This document shows, piece after piece, positions 15,692 to 24,014 of a stretch of DNA of 35,774 nucleotides. Location of the stretch: assembly GCA_016180925.1 (NCBI GenBank), contig JACPAH010000004.1:1-35774 (forward strand), given 5' to 3'. The stretch is from Candidatus Aenigmatarchaeota archaeon (GTDB taxonomy: Archaea; Aenigmatarchaeota; Aenigmatarchaeia; GW2011-AR5). The notes beneath the pieces are model-generated. The model worked only from the letters and a program-made list of their open reading frames with translations. It was not told the origin of the DNA and ran no database searches. Each line of letters begins with the position of its first letter. The stretch's first letter is position 1. Both the position numbers and the translations under genes were made by a program.

Positions 15692-15704
15692 CCGAATAAA
15701 TAGG
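15692..15704 (-). promoter_or_regulatory. TATA box of the permease-methyltransferase gene
   Basis: On the minus strand CCTATTTATTC lies about 21-31 nt before the ATG, consistent with a leaderless transcript. Confidence 0.45.
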
Positions 15705-15729
15705 ATATTATTACTGATTTACAATATGC

Positions 15730-15758
15730 AACCAGCTTTATGGAACATTAAGCTGGTT
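15730..15758. repeat. Near-perfect palindrome overlapping the ATPase stop codon
   Basis: Arms AACCAGCTT and AAGCTGGTT (15730-15738/15750-15758) enclose a T-T mismatch and an inner ATG/CAT stem with a GAA loop. The right arm contains two bases of the ATPase stop codon. In minus-strand RNA it would form right at the end of the ATPase reading frame, so a terminator or 3'-end stabiliser is plausible. Confidence 0.5.
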
Positions 15759-18381
15759 AGCCATAGTTGGACGGGGCGGTATTTATTTGGCTACGCCTCA
15801 GAAGCTTCTCGGCCTCCAGAAGGATGAAAAGGGCGAGCATGGCGCCTATGACCACGAGCCAGTGGCCTGCCCCCAGAGACACGGTCTTGAATACCGGGTT
15901 GAAGAACGGAACGTTTACGACCAAAGCCTGGAGGACGGCGACCGACGCAAGAGCCATCACCAGCTTCCTGTTCTTCAGGTATCCTATCCTGTGCACCGGC
16001 TCCCTCGACCTTATGCTCATGGCAACTGAAATCTGCAGGAACACGAGGGTGGTAAAGGCCATCGTAATGGCCAGGGAGTAGTCGCTCATGTAATAGTAGA
16101 ACACGCCGAGCGTTATCGCCGCCATCAACACTCCTGTGGATAATATGTAAAGGAGGCTTCGCCTGCCGATTATCTTCTCGTCCTTTCTTCTGGGCTTCCT
16201 CTGCATAGTGTCCGGGTCGCTCGGCTCCACGCCCAGCGCGAGGGCTGGCAGGCCGTCCGTTATAAGGTTCATCCACAGTATCTGGAGAGGCAGGAGTGGT
16301 AGCGGAAATCCGATGAGGATTGAAGTGAATATAGTCATAACTTCGCCCATGTTGCACGCAAGGAGGTAATAGACGAACTTCTTTATGTTGTCATAGATCT
16401 CCCTTCCCTCCTTCACTGCCCCGACGATGGTGGCGAAATTATCGTCCGCAAGCACCATGTCGCTTGCCTCCTTTGACACGTCGGTGCCGGATATCCCCAT
16501 CGAGACCCCTATGTCGGCGTTCTTGAGAGCCGGAGCATCGTTCACGCCGTCGCCAGTCATGGCAACGACATGCCCCTTTTTCTTCAGCGCCTCGGCTATC
16601 CTCACCTTGTGCTCGGGCGACACCCTCGCATAAACGGAGACGTCGTTGACTATATCACCAAACGAATCGTCGCTCATCGATTCCATGTCCTCGCCTGTAA
16701 GGACTCTGCCGCCATCCGCAATGCCCAGCTCCTTCGCTATCGCAACAGCCGTGTTCATGTGGTCGCCCGTTATCATGACGACCTTTATCCCGGCCTTTTT
16801 GCACTGCTCAATGGAGCTCTTCACTTCGGGGCGCGGCGGGTCGAGCATCCCCTGGAGGCCGGCAAAAATAAGCTCGCCCTCGTCGTAGCCGCGGGAAATT
16901 TTCCTGTAGGCAAAGGCGAGGACCCGGAGGGCGGCCTTCCCGAACTCATCGTTTATGTCCATAATCTCCTTCCTGCCCTTTTCGGTGAGCCTGTCGACGC
17001 GGCCGTCTTTCTGGATGCCCTTGCATCTCTTCAGGACTTCCTCCACTGCACCTTTCGTGTACATTATCCTTTGATTACCTTTCTGGTACACGACGGACAT
17101 GAGCTTCCTCTGCGAGTCGAAGGGTATTTCATGCACCCTCCTGCCTTCCTTTTCAAGCCCCAACTTCCCGGCCGACACCAGGAGGGCGATTTCCGTGGGG
17201 TCGCCAACCGCGCTTTCTCCCAGAGAGGCGTTGTTGCAGAACATGCCAGTTTCGAGCAGCAGCCTCACGTCCCCGCCGCTTTCCGCCCTTTTTCCGCCCT
17301 CAAGGAAATATCCCGTGGCGGAATAGCCGTCACCAGTGACCTCCATGATGCGTCCCGGAACGTATACCTTCCTCACCGTCATCTCGTTCTTCGTGAGCGT
17401 GCCCGTCTTGTCCGAGCATATCACGGTAGCCGCTCCAAGCGTCTCCACCGCAGGCAGCTTCCGCACGATGGAATTTTTCTTCGCCATCCTGACAAGGCCG
17501 ATGGCTAACGTTATGGTCACGACAGCCGGAAGACCTTCAGGTATGGCGGCAACAGCCAGGGAAACGGCGACGAGGAATATTTCCACCGTCTCCATGCCCC
17601 TGGCCATGCCTGCGGCAAAAACGGCGGCGCATATGAGGATTATGAGAACGCCGATGTTCCTTCCGAGCGCTCCCAGATTCTTCTGCAAAGGCGTCTTCTC
17701 CTCGCCTACCTGGAGGTTTTCCGCTATCTTTCCGAACTCTGTCTTCATGCCAGTGCCGACGACGACAGCTGTGCACGTCCCGTAGACCGCGGTGGTCCCC
17801 ATGTAAACCATGTCCTTCCTGTCAGCCACCATAACACTGCCGGCAGGAGCCGGGTTTTTCGTGACAGCGACAGATTCTCCCGTGAGGACGGATTCGTCGA
17901 CTTTGAAGCTGGAGCATTCCATGACGCGCGAATCGGCCGGCACCCTGCTCCCGGCTTCCATGTAAAGTATGTCGCCAGGAACGACTGAGGAGGCGTCCAC
18001 CATCATTTTCTCCCCGCCCCTCACGACAGTGGTCTGCGGCGCGGCAAATTTTTTCAGCGATTCGAGCGCCTTCTCGGCCTTCCTTTCCTGGACGAAGCCG
18101 AAAAGCGCATTGAGGAGTATTATGGCGGATATGACGGCCGCGTCGGCGGCCTCACCCACGGCAAACGACACGACAGCCGCCACTATAAGAATTATGACAA
18201 GGAAGCTCGCGAACTGCTGCAGAAAAAGGCGGAAGCCTGATGTCTTCTTCCTCTCCACGAGCTCATTGCGGCCATACTTATTAAGGCGCCTTGAAGATTC
18301 TGATTTTGAAAGTCCTTTGCGGCCAGACTCGAGCGCCTTAAGCGCCTCTTCGGCGGTCATCCTGTGCCATTCCTTCATCAT
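15757..18381 (-). CDS. P2A-type Ca2+-transporting ATPase (SERCA-like)
   Basis: The 874-aa pump has all P-type landmarks: actuator TGES (167-170), PEGLP in M4 (281-285), phosphorylated D324 in ICSDKTGTLTKNE, the hinge MTGDGVNDAPAL and about ten membrane helices. SERCA-like Ca2+ ligands are recognisable: E282 in M4, the M5 sequence CNMGEVMTIF and the M6 sequence NLITDGLPALALG. It exports Ca2+ (or takes up Ca2+ or Mn2+) at the expense of ATP. The N-terminal WHRMTAEEALKALES matches the Cation_ATPase_N domain. It is of normal prokaryotic length. Two adjacent ATGs start the frame; a TATA-like GCTTTAAGCC lies 24-33 nt upstream. Confidence 0.93.
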   Translation of the reverse strand: MMKEWHRMTAEEALKALESGRKGLSKSESSRRLNKYGRNELVERKKTSGFRLFLQQFASFLVIILIVAAVVSFAVGEAADAAVISAIILLNALFGFVQERKAEKALESLKKFAAPQTTVVRGGEKMMVDASSVVPGDILYMEAGSRVPADSRVMECSSFKVDESVLTGESVAVTKNPAPAGSVMVADRKDMVYMGTTAVYGTCTAVVVGTGMKTEFGKIAENLQVGEEKTPLQKNLGALGRNIGVLIILICAAVFAAGMARGMETVEIFLVAVSLAVAAIPEGLPAVVTITLAIGLVRMAKKNSIVRKLPAVETLGAATVICSDKTGTLTKNEMTVRKVYVPGRIMEVTGDGYSATGYFLEGGKRAESGGDVRLLLETGMFCNNASLGESAVGDPTEIALLVSAGKLGLEKEGRRVHEIPFDSQRKLMSVVYQKGNQRIMYTKGAVEEVLKRCKGIQKDGRVDRLTEKGRKEIMDINDEFGKAALRVLAFAYRKISRGYDEGELIFAGLQGMLDPPRPEVKSSIEQCKKAGIKVVMITGDHMNTAVAIAKELGIADGGRVLTGEDMESMSDDSFGDIVNDVSVYARVSPEHKVRIAEALKKKGHVVAMTGDGVNDAPALKNADIGVSMGISGTDVSKEASDMVLADDNFATIVGAVKEGREIYDNIKKFVYYLLACNMGEVMTIFTSILIGFPLPLLPLQILWMNLITDGLPALALGVEPSDPDTMQRKPRRKDEKIIGRRSLLYILSTGVLMAAITLGVFYYYMSDYSLAITMAFTTLVFLQISVAMSIRSREPVHRIGYLKNRKLVMALASVAVLQALVVNVPFFNPVFKTVSLGAGHWLVVIGAMLALFILLEAEKLLRRSQINTAPSNYG

Positions 18382-18425
18382 AAGAATTCATAATTATACC
18401 TGATGGCTTAAAGCCCGCTAGCCTC

Positions 18426-19346
18426 TTATGACACAACTATCTTCATGAAATCCTTCGCCAGCTTGACCCCCTCATAATCCTTCAACTTCTCCTTGAGGTC
18501 GTGGCTGCTCTGATAGCGGCGGCTTATATGGGTCAGAACAAGCTGCTTCACCCCTGCCTTCTTAGATATGTTTATTACCTCGTCGAAGTTGCTGTGCCTG
18601 TAGTTGCTGTCGTCAGCGGCATCCTCAAAAAATGTCGAATCATGTATAAGCATGTCCGCATCCCGGGAAATAGTGATTACATTTTTGCACGGCATTGTGT
18701 CGCCCGTGTAAACGACTCTCTTTCCCCTTTCGACTATTGACATGTCCTCCAGCCTTATTTTTTTGCCCTTGAATACCGCGGAGCCTTTCTCCTTTATTTC
18801 CCCGTACACGGGTCCCTTCTCCGGCAGGCCCAGCTCTTTGGCTTTGAGCTTGTCAACATTCACCCGCTCCTTCTCGGCCAGGGCATACGCAACCGCAGGT
18901 ATGCTGTGCTTGACCGGTATAGAGAGGATTTGGAACTCCTCGTTGTCCAGCAGAACCTGCGGACTCGTTCCCTCAAACCACGCGTCATGGGCTACCACCT
19001 GATACTTCTTGCTCGAATATCCGAGCTCCTGAAGGATGTCCACGAAGCGCGCGGCTTCCGGCCCATAGATGTTCAGAGGCTTCGTCCTGCCTTCGAGGTT
19101 CATCGTCTCCATGAGGCCCAGAATGCCGGCGAAGTGGTCGGCGTGCCAATGCGTAATAAAGATGTCGTCTATTCTCATGAAATTAACGTCCGTGAAGAGG
19201 ATTTGCCTCTGGGTGCCCTCGCCGCAGTCGAAGAGGCACGAGTACTCCTGCTCCGACCTGTACTTTATGTGGACGGCAGGATGCCCCCTGTCCTTGGTCG
19301 GCACGCCGGCCGTCGTGCCGAGGAACGTAATCTCGATTTGCGTCAT
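18426..19346 (-). CDS. rnz: Ribonuclease Z (tRNA 3' processing endonuclease)
   Basis: The 306-aa metallo-beta-lactamase protein begins IEITFLGTTAGVPTKDRGHPA, a classic RNase Z start. The zinc motif H66-W-H68-A-D70-H71 (FITHWHADHFAGI) is intact, and VVYTGDT and HDSTF supply further ligands. The residues LEGRTKPLNIYGP precede an exosite region. It cuts precursor tRNAs after the discriminator base. In this genome that is needed because the tRNA-Gln in this window does not encode CCA. The length equals that of other short-form RNase Z proteins. Confidence 0.93.
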   Translation of the reverse strand: MTQIEITFLGTTAGVPTKDRGHPAVHIKYRSEQEYSCLFDCGEGTQRQILFTDVNFMRIDDIFITHWHADHFAGILGLMETMNLEGRTKPLNIYGPEAARFVDILQELGYSSKKYQVVAHDAWFEGTSPQVLLDNEEFQILSIPVKHSIPAVAYALAEKERVNVDKLKAKELGLPEKGPVYGEIKEKGSAVFKGKKIRLEDMSIVERGKRVVYTGDTMPCKNVITISRDADMLIHDSTFFEDAADDSNYRHSNFDEVINISKKAGVKQLVLTHISRRYQSSHDLKEKLKDYEGVKLAKDFMKIVVS

Positions 19347-19367
19347 GAAAGAAATTGGCTTGGAAGG

Positions 19368-19378
19368 TTTTTATAAGA
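19368..19378 (-). promoter_or_regulatory. TATA box of rnz
   Basis: Minus-strand TCTTATAAAAA lies 22-32 nt before the ATG. Confidence 0.5.
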
Positions 19379-19384
19379 TATTTC

Positions 19385-19717
19385 TCATCGTTTATCGCTG
19401 AAAAAATCACTGGCCTCTTCTTCCGTCACTACCCTGTCCCCGTTTGCATCAATCTGCCCGAGAAGCTTCCTGCTTAAACCGGCTTTGCGCCTTCTGATTT
19501 CAAAAAACGCTGGGACGGCTATGGCGTAATCAGGCTCCTTGGATATCGGCCTGCTTGAGAAATAAAATATGCTGGTAGGGTCTCTATTGCCCGTGACCTC
19601 CATCGCCTTCCTTGACAGCTCATATTCTCCTATTTCATAGGGAGCGATATTGCTGACTCTTTGAGCGCAACCTGAAATCATTAGAGCGGCGGGCAGCAGG
19701 TAGCTCACAAGCCTCAT
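19385..19717 (-). CDS. Small lipoprotein with an EF-hand-like loop
   Basis: The preferred start is the ATG at 19717, giving 110 aa with a signal peptide ending in a lipobox, MISGCAQ (cysteine at residue 17). Longer frames running into the divergent gene lack a signal. The C-terminal DANGDRVVTEEEASDFF matches a canonical 12-residue EF-hand calcium loop (D-x-N-x-D-x-x-x-x-x-x-E). The middle region is of unknown fold. It probably sits on the outer face of the membrane and may bind Ca2+. A TATA-like CTTATATCT lies 20-28 nt upstream. The specific role is unknown. Confidence 0.7.
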   Translation of the reverse strand: MRLVSYLLPAALMISGCAQRVSNIAPYEIGEYELSRKAMEVTGNRDPTSIFYFSSRPISKEPDYAIAVPAFFEIRRRKAGLSRKLLGQIDANGDRVVTEEEASDFFSDKR

Positions 19718-19719
19718 AT

Positions 19720-19745
19720 TTACATAATTTACAGCCAGATATAAG
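19720..19745. promoter_or_regulatory. Interleaved divergent promoters
   Basis: The minus-strand TATA-like element (19737-19745) serves the lipoprotein and a plus-strand AT element (19720-19731) serves the YbaK gene. Each lies close to the other gene's start codon, so the two genes may compete for polymerase. Confidence 0.4.
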
Positions 19746-19747
19746 TA

Positions 19748-20209
19748 ATGCAAACACAGTTCGAAAGCATAAAGCGCCTCCTTGACGAAAAAAGGATGAA
19801 ATACGAGGTAAGCGAGCATGAGCCCGTGTATACGTCCGAGGACGCGGCCAGGATACGCGGCGAGGACATAAAAACAGGAGTGAAGGCACTGGTTTTCAAG
19901 GGAAAAAACGAATTCTTCCTTGCCCTTGTTTCAGGCGACAAAAAGATAGATATGAAAAAGCTGAAAGTGATAATAAAAAGCGATGCGCATCTCGCAAGCC
20001 CTCAGGAAGTCTTGAAGGTCTGCGGCTGCGAAATCGGCAGCGTCCACCCTGTCGGGACGCTTATGAACCTGAAGACCTACGCGGACAGGCGCATCCTCGA
20101 CAACGAGTACGTCAACTTCAACGCCGGCCTCCACACCGCCAGCATACGCATGAAAAGCAGGGACTTCCTTTCTCTGGTAAAGCCTGAAATAGTTGATTAT
20201 GCGAAGTGA
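19748..20209 (+). CDS. YbaK/ProX-type aminoacyl-tRNA deacylase
   Basis: The 153-aa protein has the YbaK/EbsC fold: MKYEVSEHEPVYTSEDAA near the start, KTGVKALVFKG with the conserved lysine, a core DKKIDMKKLK strand, and VHPVGTLMN near residue 100. Members hydrolyse mischarged tRNAs such as Ala- or Cys-tRNA-Pro in trans. The catalytic lysine region and length fit a free-standing editing domain. It lies just upstream of the nucleotide hydrolase gene, whose ATG is 6 nt beyond its stop, so they likely form an operon. The exact aminoacyl-tRNA edited cannot be told. Confidence 0.85.
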   Translation: MQTQFESIKRLLDEKRMKYEVSEHEPVYTSEDAARIRGEDIKTGVKALVFKGKNEFFLALVSGDKKIDMKKLKVIIKSDAHLASPQEVLKVCGCEIGSVHPVGTLMNLKTYADRRILDNEYVNFNAGLHTASIRMKSRDFLSLVKPEIVDYAK

Positions 20210-20214
20210 AAAGC

Positions 20215-20622
20215 ATGAAGATTTATTTTGCAGGCTCGATACGGGGTGGCCGGGAAGACAAAGAGATATATTCGGAAATGATAGGTCGCCTCAAAAAACG
20301 TGGCGTTGTCCTCACAGAACATGTCGGAAATAAGGACCTGGAAGAATCCGGTGAAATCATGCCTGACGAGGAAATTTTCAAGAGGGATGTCAAGTGGCTC
20401 AAGAGTGCCGATTTTGTCGTGGCTGAGGTGACTACAGCATCGCTTGGTGTTGGGTATGAAATTGGCCTTGCGGAAGCTTTGGGGAAGAAAATCCTGTGCC
20501 TCCACAGGCATCGGGACAGGAGATTATCTGCAATGATTGCAGGGAACAAAAACGTCACTACCGCATTCTACAACGATGTAAGCGAAGCCTTGAGAATAAT
20601 AGACAATTTTCTGTCAGGGTGA
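20215..20622 (+). CDS. DNPH1/Rcl-like nucleoside 2-deoxyribosyltransferase-family hydrolase
   Basis: The 135-aa protein begins MKIYFAGSIRGGRED, the nucleotide-binding loop of the Rcl (2'-deoxynucleoside 5'-monophosphate N-glycosidase) group. It contains DVKWLKSADFVVAEVTTASLGVGYEIGLAEA, where the glutamate in GYE is the expected nucleophile. It probably cleaves the N-glycosidic bond of deoxynucleotides, possibly modified ones, as nucleotide-pool cleaning. The ATG at 20215 is preferred over a GTG at 20206 because it gives the family's usual N-terminus. A transferase activity is the alternative. Confidence 0.83.
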   Translation: MKIYFAGSIRGGREDKEIYSEMIGRLKKRGVVLTEHVGNKDLEESGEIMPDEEIFKRDVKWLKSADFVVAEVTTASLGVGYEIGLAEALGKKILCLHRHRDRRLSAMIAGNKNVTTAFYNDVSEALRIIDNFLSG

Positions 20623-20640
20623 GCGGTCATGCCATGCGGT

Positions 20641-21432
20641 TCAGTTAGCAACTTGGACGTCCATCACGGCATGCCATCTTCGCGGGGCGATGCTCTTGAC
20701 CTTTCTTTTCGAGAGGAGCCTGAAATCACCCAGCACCTTCAGCTGCTCTTCCGGCTTCTTCCAAAGCTCATCCTCACGGTAGGCATTGTGGAAATGAACA
20801 ATGCCGTGAGGCTTGAGTATCTTCAGCGCGAAAGGCAAGAACTTTTCCGTATGCGGGAAGTAACCCATGATTATCCTGTCGGCAACGCCCTGCATCTGCA
20901 CGTCCCTGCAATCGGCATTCATTGCTTCCACATTTTGTAATTTGTTCGAAGAAATATTTTCCTCAAGATAGCCAAATGAAATAGGATTCTTCTCTATTGC
21001 ATACATCTTCTTCACATGCTTCGCAATCGGCAGCGAGAAATACCCTATTCCGGCAAACATGTCCACGACAACCTCGTTCTTTTTTACCTCACCCAGAAGG
21101 CGCTGCCTCTCTAAATGGTTGCCCTTCGAGAACATGAGCTTCGCCGCGTCAAGCTTGTAAAATATACCATTCTCCTTATGGACTGTTTCGGTGCCGTTGC
21201 CGGCGAGCTTCCTGACAAAAGGCTGGCGGAGCTCGCCGGAAACGCCTTTCGTCTCGCAAACCGTCTTTACGTATGGATAGAGCTGAAGAATTGTATCTGC
21301 TATTTTCTTCTTCTCAACTTCGCTGCACCCGAATTTGAGGAGCATTACATCGCCCAGTATTTGGTAGCTGGCGGGCACTTTTTCAGCGGAAATTCCCGTT
21401 TCCCGCGCGATTTTTTGCCTGAAGTTCATCAT
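20641..21432 (-). CDS. taw2: Taw2-like tRNA-Phe wyosine aminocarboxypropyltransferase (Trm5/TYW2 family)
   Basis: The 263-aa protein has an N-terminal D1-like region and a class I SAM domain with VVVDMFAGIGYFSLPIAKH. The discriminating motif is IIMGYFPHTEKFLPFAL followed by IVHFHN. It resembles the MGY/HYH pattern of archaeal Taw2 rather than the NLP motif of Trm5 methyltransferases. Taw2 transfers the aminocarboxypropyl group of SAM to C7 of 4-demethylwyosine at position 37 of tRNA-Phe. The Taw1 gene for the preceding step lies 2.6 kb away on the other strand. The protein is shorter than most Trm5/Taw2 enzymes. A TATA-like element is 20-32 nt upstream. Trm5 activity is the main alternative. 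Confidence 0.82.
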   Translation of the reverse strand: MMNFRQKIARETGISAEKVPASYQILGDVMLLKFGCSEVEKKKIADTILQLYPYVKTVCETKGVSGELRQPFVRKLAGNGTETVHKENGIFYKLDAAKLMFSKGNHLERQRLLGEVKKNEVVVDMFAGIGYFSLPIAKHVKKMYAIEKNPISFGYLEENISSNKLQNVEAMNADCRDVQMQGVADRIIMGYFPHTEKFLPFALKILKPHGIVHFHNAYREDELWKKPEEQLKVLGDFRLLSKRKVKSIAPRRWHAVMDVQVAN

Positions 21433-21490
21433 TTATTTTAGCCTTTTGTTCTCTAAATATTTTAGTTATAGCCATGACATTCTTGAGTCA

Positions 21491-21524
21491 TATAAACTAA
21501 CCAGAATTATAAACTAACCAGAAT
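21491..21524. repeat. Exact tandem duplication of 17 bp
   Basis: TATAAACTAACCAGAAT occurs twice head-to-tail (21491-21507 and 21508-21524). The second copy contains the stop codon and final codons of the small lipoprotein; the first copy would be its 3' UTR. Confidence 0.75.
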
Positions 21525-21912
21525 ATTTGTTTTTGATATCTTCAAACTCTTCAATGTAATTGATATCAAAAGTATATCTCTCAAAAACAATTTCACATGT
21601 ATTTTTATAATACATATTTCCCTGATTTCTGCATATACTTAGATCTCCGGTAACGGAAGCAATGAATCCTAAACAAAAGGCTTTATTTGCCTGTCTCTCA
21701 TTTACATCTTCCGGCATTTTCTCACAAATTTTATAATCAACGTTCTTGTACGCCAAAGCGGTATAACAATCCCTTTCTTCATCATAATTGCCTGTTTTAC
21801 AATTATCCAATACGCCATTATCTTTCCCTTTTGGTTCCTGAGATACGCATCCGGTTACATATATAACAGCAGTTAAAGAAATTGCCAACAAAATAACATA
21901 ATTTAATTTCAT
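21514..21912 (-). CDS. Small cysteine-rich lipoprotein of unknown function
   Basis: The 132-aa protein has a hydrophobic signal (about 4-20) and a lipobox VTGC (C22). The mature part is acidic and has six further cysteines in DNCKTG, RDCYTA, KICEKM, AFCLGF, SICRNQ and NTCEIV, which could form three disulfides outside the cell. Cys spacing around RDCYTALAYKN and KAFCLGFIA resembles small helical repeats found in archaeal surface proteins, but I do not recognise a family. The gene is AT-rich compared with its neighbours. A TATA-like element (minus strand TATATTTATAAAG) lies 22-34 nt upstream. Confidence 0.72.
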   Translation of the reverse strand: MKLNYVILLAISLTAVIYVTGCVSQEPKGKDNGVLDNCKTGNYDEERDCYTALAYKNVDYKICEKMPEDVNERQANKAFCLGFIASVTGDLSICRNQGNMYYKNTCEIVFERYTFDINYIEEFEDIKNKYSG

Positions 21913-21933
21913 AATAATGAATTAACTTAAAAG

Positions 21934-21972
21934 CTTTATAAATATACTTTAGTTACTGAGAGTTTATTATAG
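21934..21972. promoter_or_regulatory. Divergent TATA boxes between two lipoprotein genes
   Basis: CTTTATAAATATA (21934-21946) serves the minus-strand lipoprotein, and TTTATTATAG (21963-21972) lies 20-29 nt before the plus-strand ATG at 21992. Confidence 0.5.
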
Positions 21973-21991
21973 TCCGAATCAAATACTTTCA

Positions 21992-23980
21992 ATGAAACTA
22001 GGCAAAATTTACTGGATTCTTGCACTGGCTTTAATAATTCTCATCGGCGGATGCGTCCAGCAGCAGAAAGAAGTCATAAACGCAGACGCAAAATTTTCCT
22101 GCGAGAACGACAACAGCGTCAAGAGCAGGGGTTATATTCTGCTAATGGGTCTTGGGGACCATACCAAGGAAGGATGGGCTGCCGAAAAAATCCTCATGGA
22201 ACAGGACCCCAAAGCGCGGTTTGTGCTGATATACGACCAGGACGAGAATTCCCATATTGAAAACATCAGCAAGAAATTCCTCGCCGACGCGCATGCGATT
22301 CTCACGGAGAACCCGGTAGAAGAGCTTGTCATTTTTGGCTCAAGCGCAGGCGGCGTCACCGCATCATACTCGATAAGCAGGCTGGACTTTTCCGGACCGG
22401 TGGCTCTGCATACACTGGCTTCCCCTATCGGGGGCTACGACCTCACAGGATGGAAGGCCCAATTCCTTGGCGACAGGCAGGGATTTTTGAGGGATATTGC
22501 AGTCGGATTCGAGCCTTTTGAAAAGCCCGGAAGCAACGTGAAGGTATACCACCACAAGACCGTCATGGATTCCGTATTGAAAGACTATTATTGCGGCGAG
22601 ATGGCGGATTTCTGCAATGTCTATGAAATCCAGAACAACAACATAGAAGGCAGCAGGGAGTTCTACTATCCCCAGCATGACCACGATACCATAATGGGAG
22701 CGGTGGTAAGGGACGTCCTGGAATGCTACAACCCCGCCATCCAGGAATCGCTTCAAAACGAGGCATCATCCCCCAGATTGGGCAGCCTCTGCCTGGGGGA
22801 AGAAGCATGCAACATTTTCTGCAAGGACAACCTGGCCAAGTGCCAGGAATACTGCGGCATGGATTCCGGAAATCCGCTATGCCAGAAGCCTTTTGCATTC
22901 CAGTCATCCCCGGAACAGCCCGGAAAATCGCCGGAAGACGCCAACAGGGAGCTTTGCACCGGAAACGAAATTAAGTTCGATTATGCGCCTGTGAATCTTG
23001 AAAAAACCCTTGTCTTCCTTCCTATCGGCCTTACAGCAGGAGGCCATGTAACGCCCATCGACCACCATTATTTCCAGAACTTCAAAAACGACGGGTTTGA
23101 CATCGAAGTCTACTCACCGGGCGACGGCTATGTGACGAGCATAGGGCACATGCCCGGAGCCGGGGAAGGGGAAGACTACAGGATTGTTATAGAGCATACG
23201 TGCACCGTTTCCAGCATCTATATCCATGTCGGCACTTTGTCTGAGAAACTGAAAACAAATGCGGTATGGAGAAATGGCTACTCAAGCGCCAGAATACCCG
23301 TCAAAGCCGGGGAAATCATAGGATACTACGAGAAAAATGTAGATTACAACCTTGTTGACGAGAATTTCGTGCTGCAAGGATTCGTGGTGCCGGAGCATTA
23401 CGACGGGGAAGAATGGAAAATCCATGTGCCAAATACGTATGATTACTTCAACGAGCCTGTAAGAAGCCAGCTTGTCGGAAAAAGCGTGCGGACCGCTGAG
23501 CCAATCGCCGGAAAAATAGACTACGATATTGACGGAAGGCTGGTCGGGAACTGGTTTGTCGAGAACACATACGGCTATGGGGGCGGCGGAGCCTCGGCGG
23601 ATTATTGGACTACGCACCTCTCATTCGTTTACAACGGCTACGACCCTTCCCAGATAATCGTCTCGATCGGGGACTTCAACGGCGAGCCGAAGCAGTTCGC
23701 CGTCAAAGGCAACTCGCCGGATCCGGCTGATGTAAGCACGGCAAGCGGACTGGTGAAATATGAGCTTCTGCCTGAATTCGACTACATAACAAAGGAAGGG
23801 AATATATGGGACAGAGTCAGCTTTGCAAAAGTCTCCAGTGCTGCCGGGACAGGCAGCGTGGCAGGCGTCGTGCTTGTCCAGATGACCGGTGACAGGAAGA
23901 TCAAGTTCGAGGCATTCCCGGGCAAAACAGCCTCCCAAGTCTCGGGATTCACGGAAAACGCCAAGATTTACGAGAGATGA
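21992..23980 (+). CDS. Two-domain lipoprotein: alpha/beta-hydrolase-like plus M23-like domain
   Basis: The 662-aa protein has a lipoprotein signal (lipobox IGGC, C21). Residues ~45-250 look like an alpha/beta hydrolase: GYILLMGLGDH, the nucleophile elbow VIFGSSAGG (S118) and a late histidine in PQHDHDTIMG. A cysteine-rich linker (C267, C273, C277, C284, C288, C297) follows. Residues ~335-450 resemble the lysostaphin-type M23 or duplicated-hybrid-motif fold: GHVTPIDHHYF (H352, D357), VYSPGDGYVTSI, VIEHTC..SIYIHVG (H412) and IPVKAGEIIGYY. The C-terminal ~200 aa are beta-rich and unassigned. It would act on surface polymers or lipids outside the cell. Domain calls are by motif only. Confidence 0.72.
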   Translation: MKLGKIYWILALALIILIGGCVQQQKEVINADAKFSCENDNSVKSRGYILLMGLGDHTKEGWAAEKILMEQDPKARFVLIYDQDENSHIENISKKFLADAHAILTENPVEELVIFGSSAGGVTASYSISRLDFSGPVALHTLASPIGGYDLTGWKAQFLGDRQGFLRDIAVGFEPFEKPGSNVKVYHHKTVMDSVLKDYYCGEMADFCNVYEIQNNNIEGSREFYYPQHDHDTIMGAVVRDVLECYNPAIQESLQNEASSPRLGSLCLGEEACNIFCKDNLAKCQEYCGMDSGNPLCQKPFAFQSSPEQPGKSPEDANRELCTGNEIKFDYAPVNLEKTLVFLPIGLTAGGHVTPIDHHYFQNFKNDGFDIEVYSPGDGYVTSIGHMPGAGEGEDYRIVIEHTCTVSSIYIHVGTLSEKLKTNAVWRNGYSSARIPVKAGEIIGYYEKNVDYNLVDENFVLQGFVVPEHYDGEEWKIHVPNTYDYFNEPVRSQLVGKSVRTAEPIAGKIDYDIDGRLVGNWFVENTYGYGGGGASADYWTTHLSFVYNGYDPSQIIVSIGDFNGEPKQFAVKGNSPDPADVSTASGLVKYELLPEFDYITKEGNIWDRVSFAKVSSAAGTGSVAGVVLVQMTGDRKIKFEAFPGKTASQVSGFTENAKIYER

Positions 23981-23984
23981 CAGA

Positions 23985-23995
23985 CTTTTTTAAAC
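23985..23995 (+). promoter_or_regulatory. TATA box of taw1
   Basis: CTTTTTTAAAC lies 20-30 nt before the ATG at 24015. Confidence 0.45.
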
Positions 23996-24014
23996 CCTTC
24001 CGCGAATTCATACT

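Noticed and set aside
16570-17508. 312-codon plus-strand frame inside the Ca2+ ATPase gene
   Set aside because: Antisense of a well-supported P-type ATPase; composition is typical of a GC-biased shadow frame.
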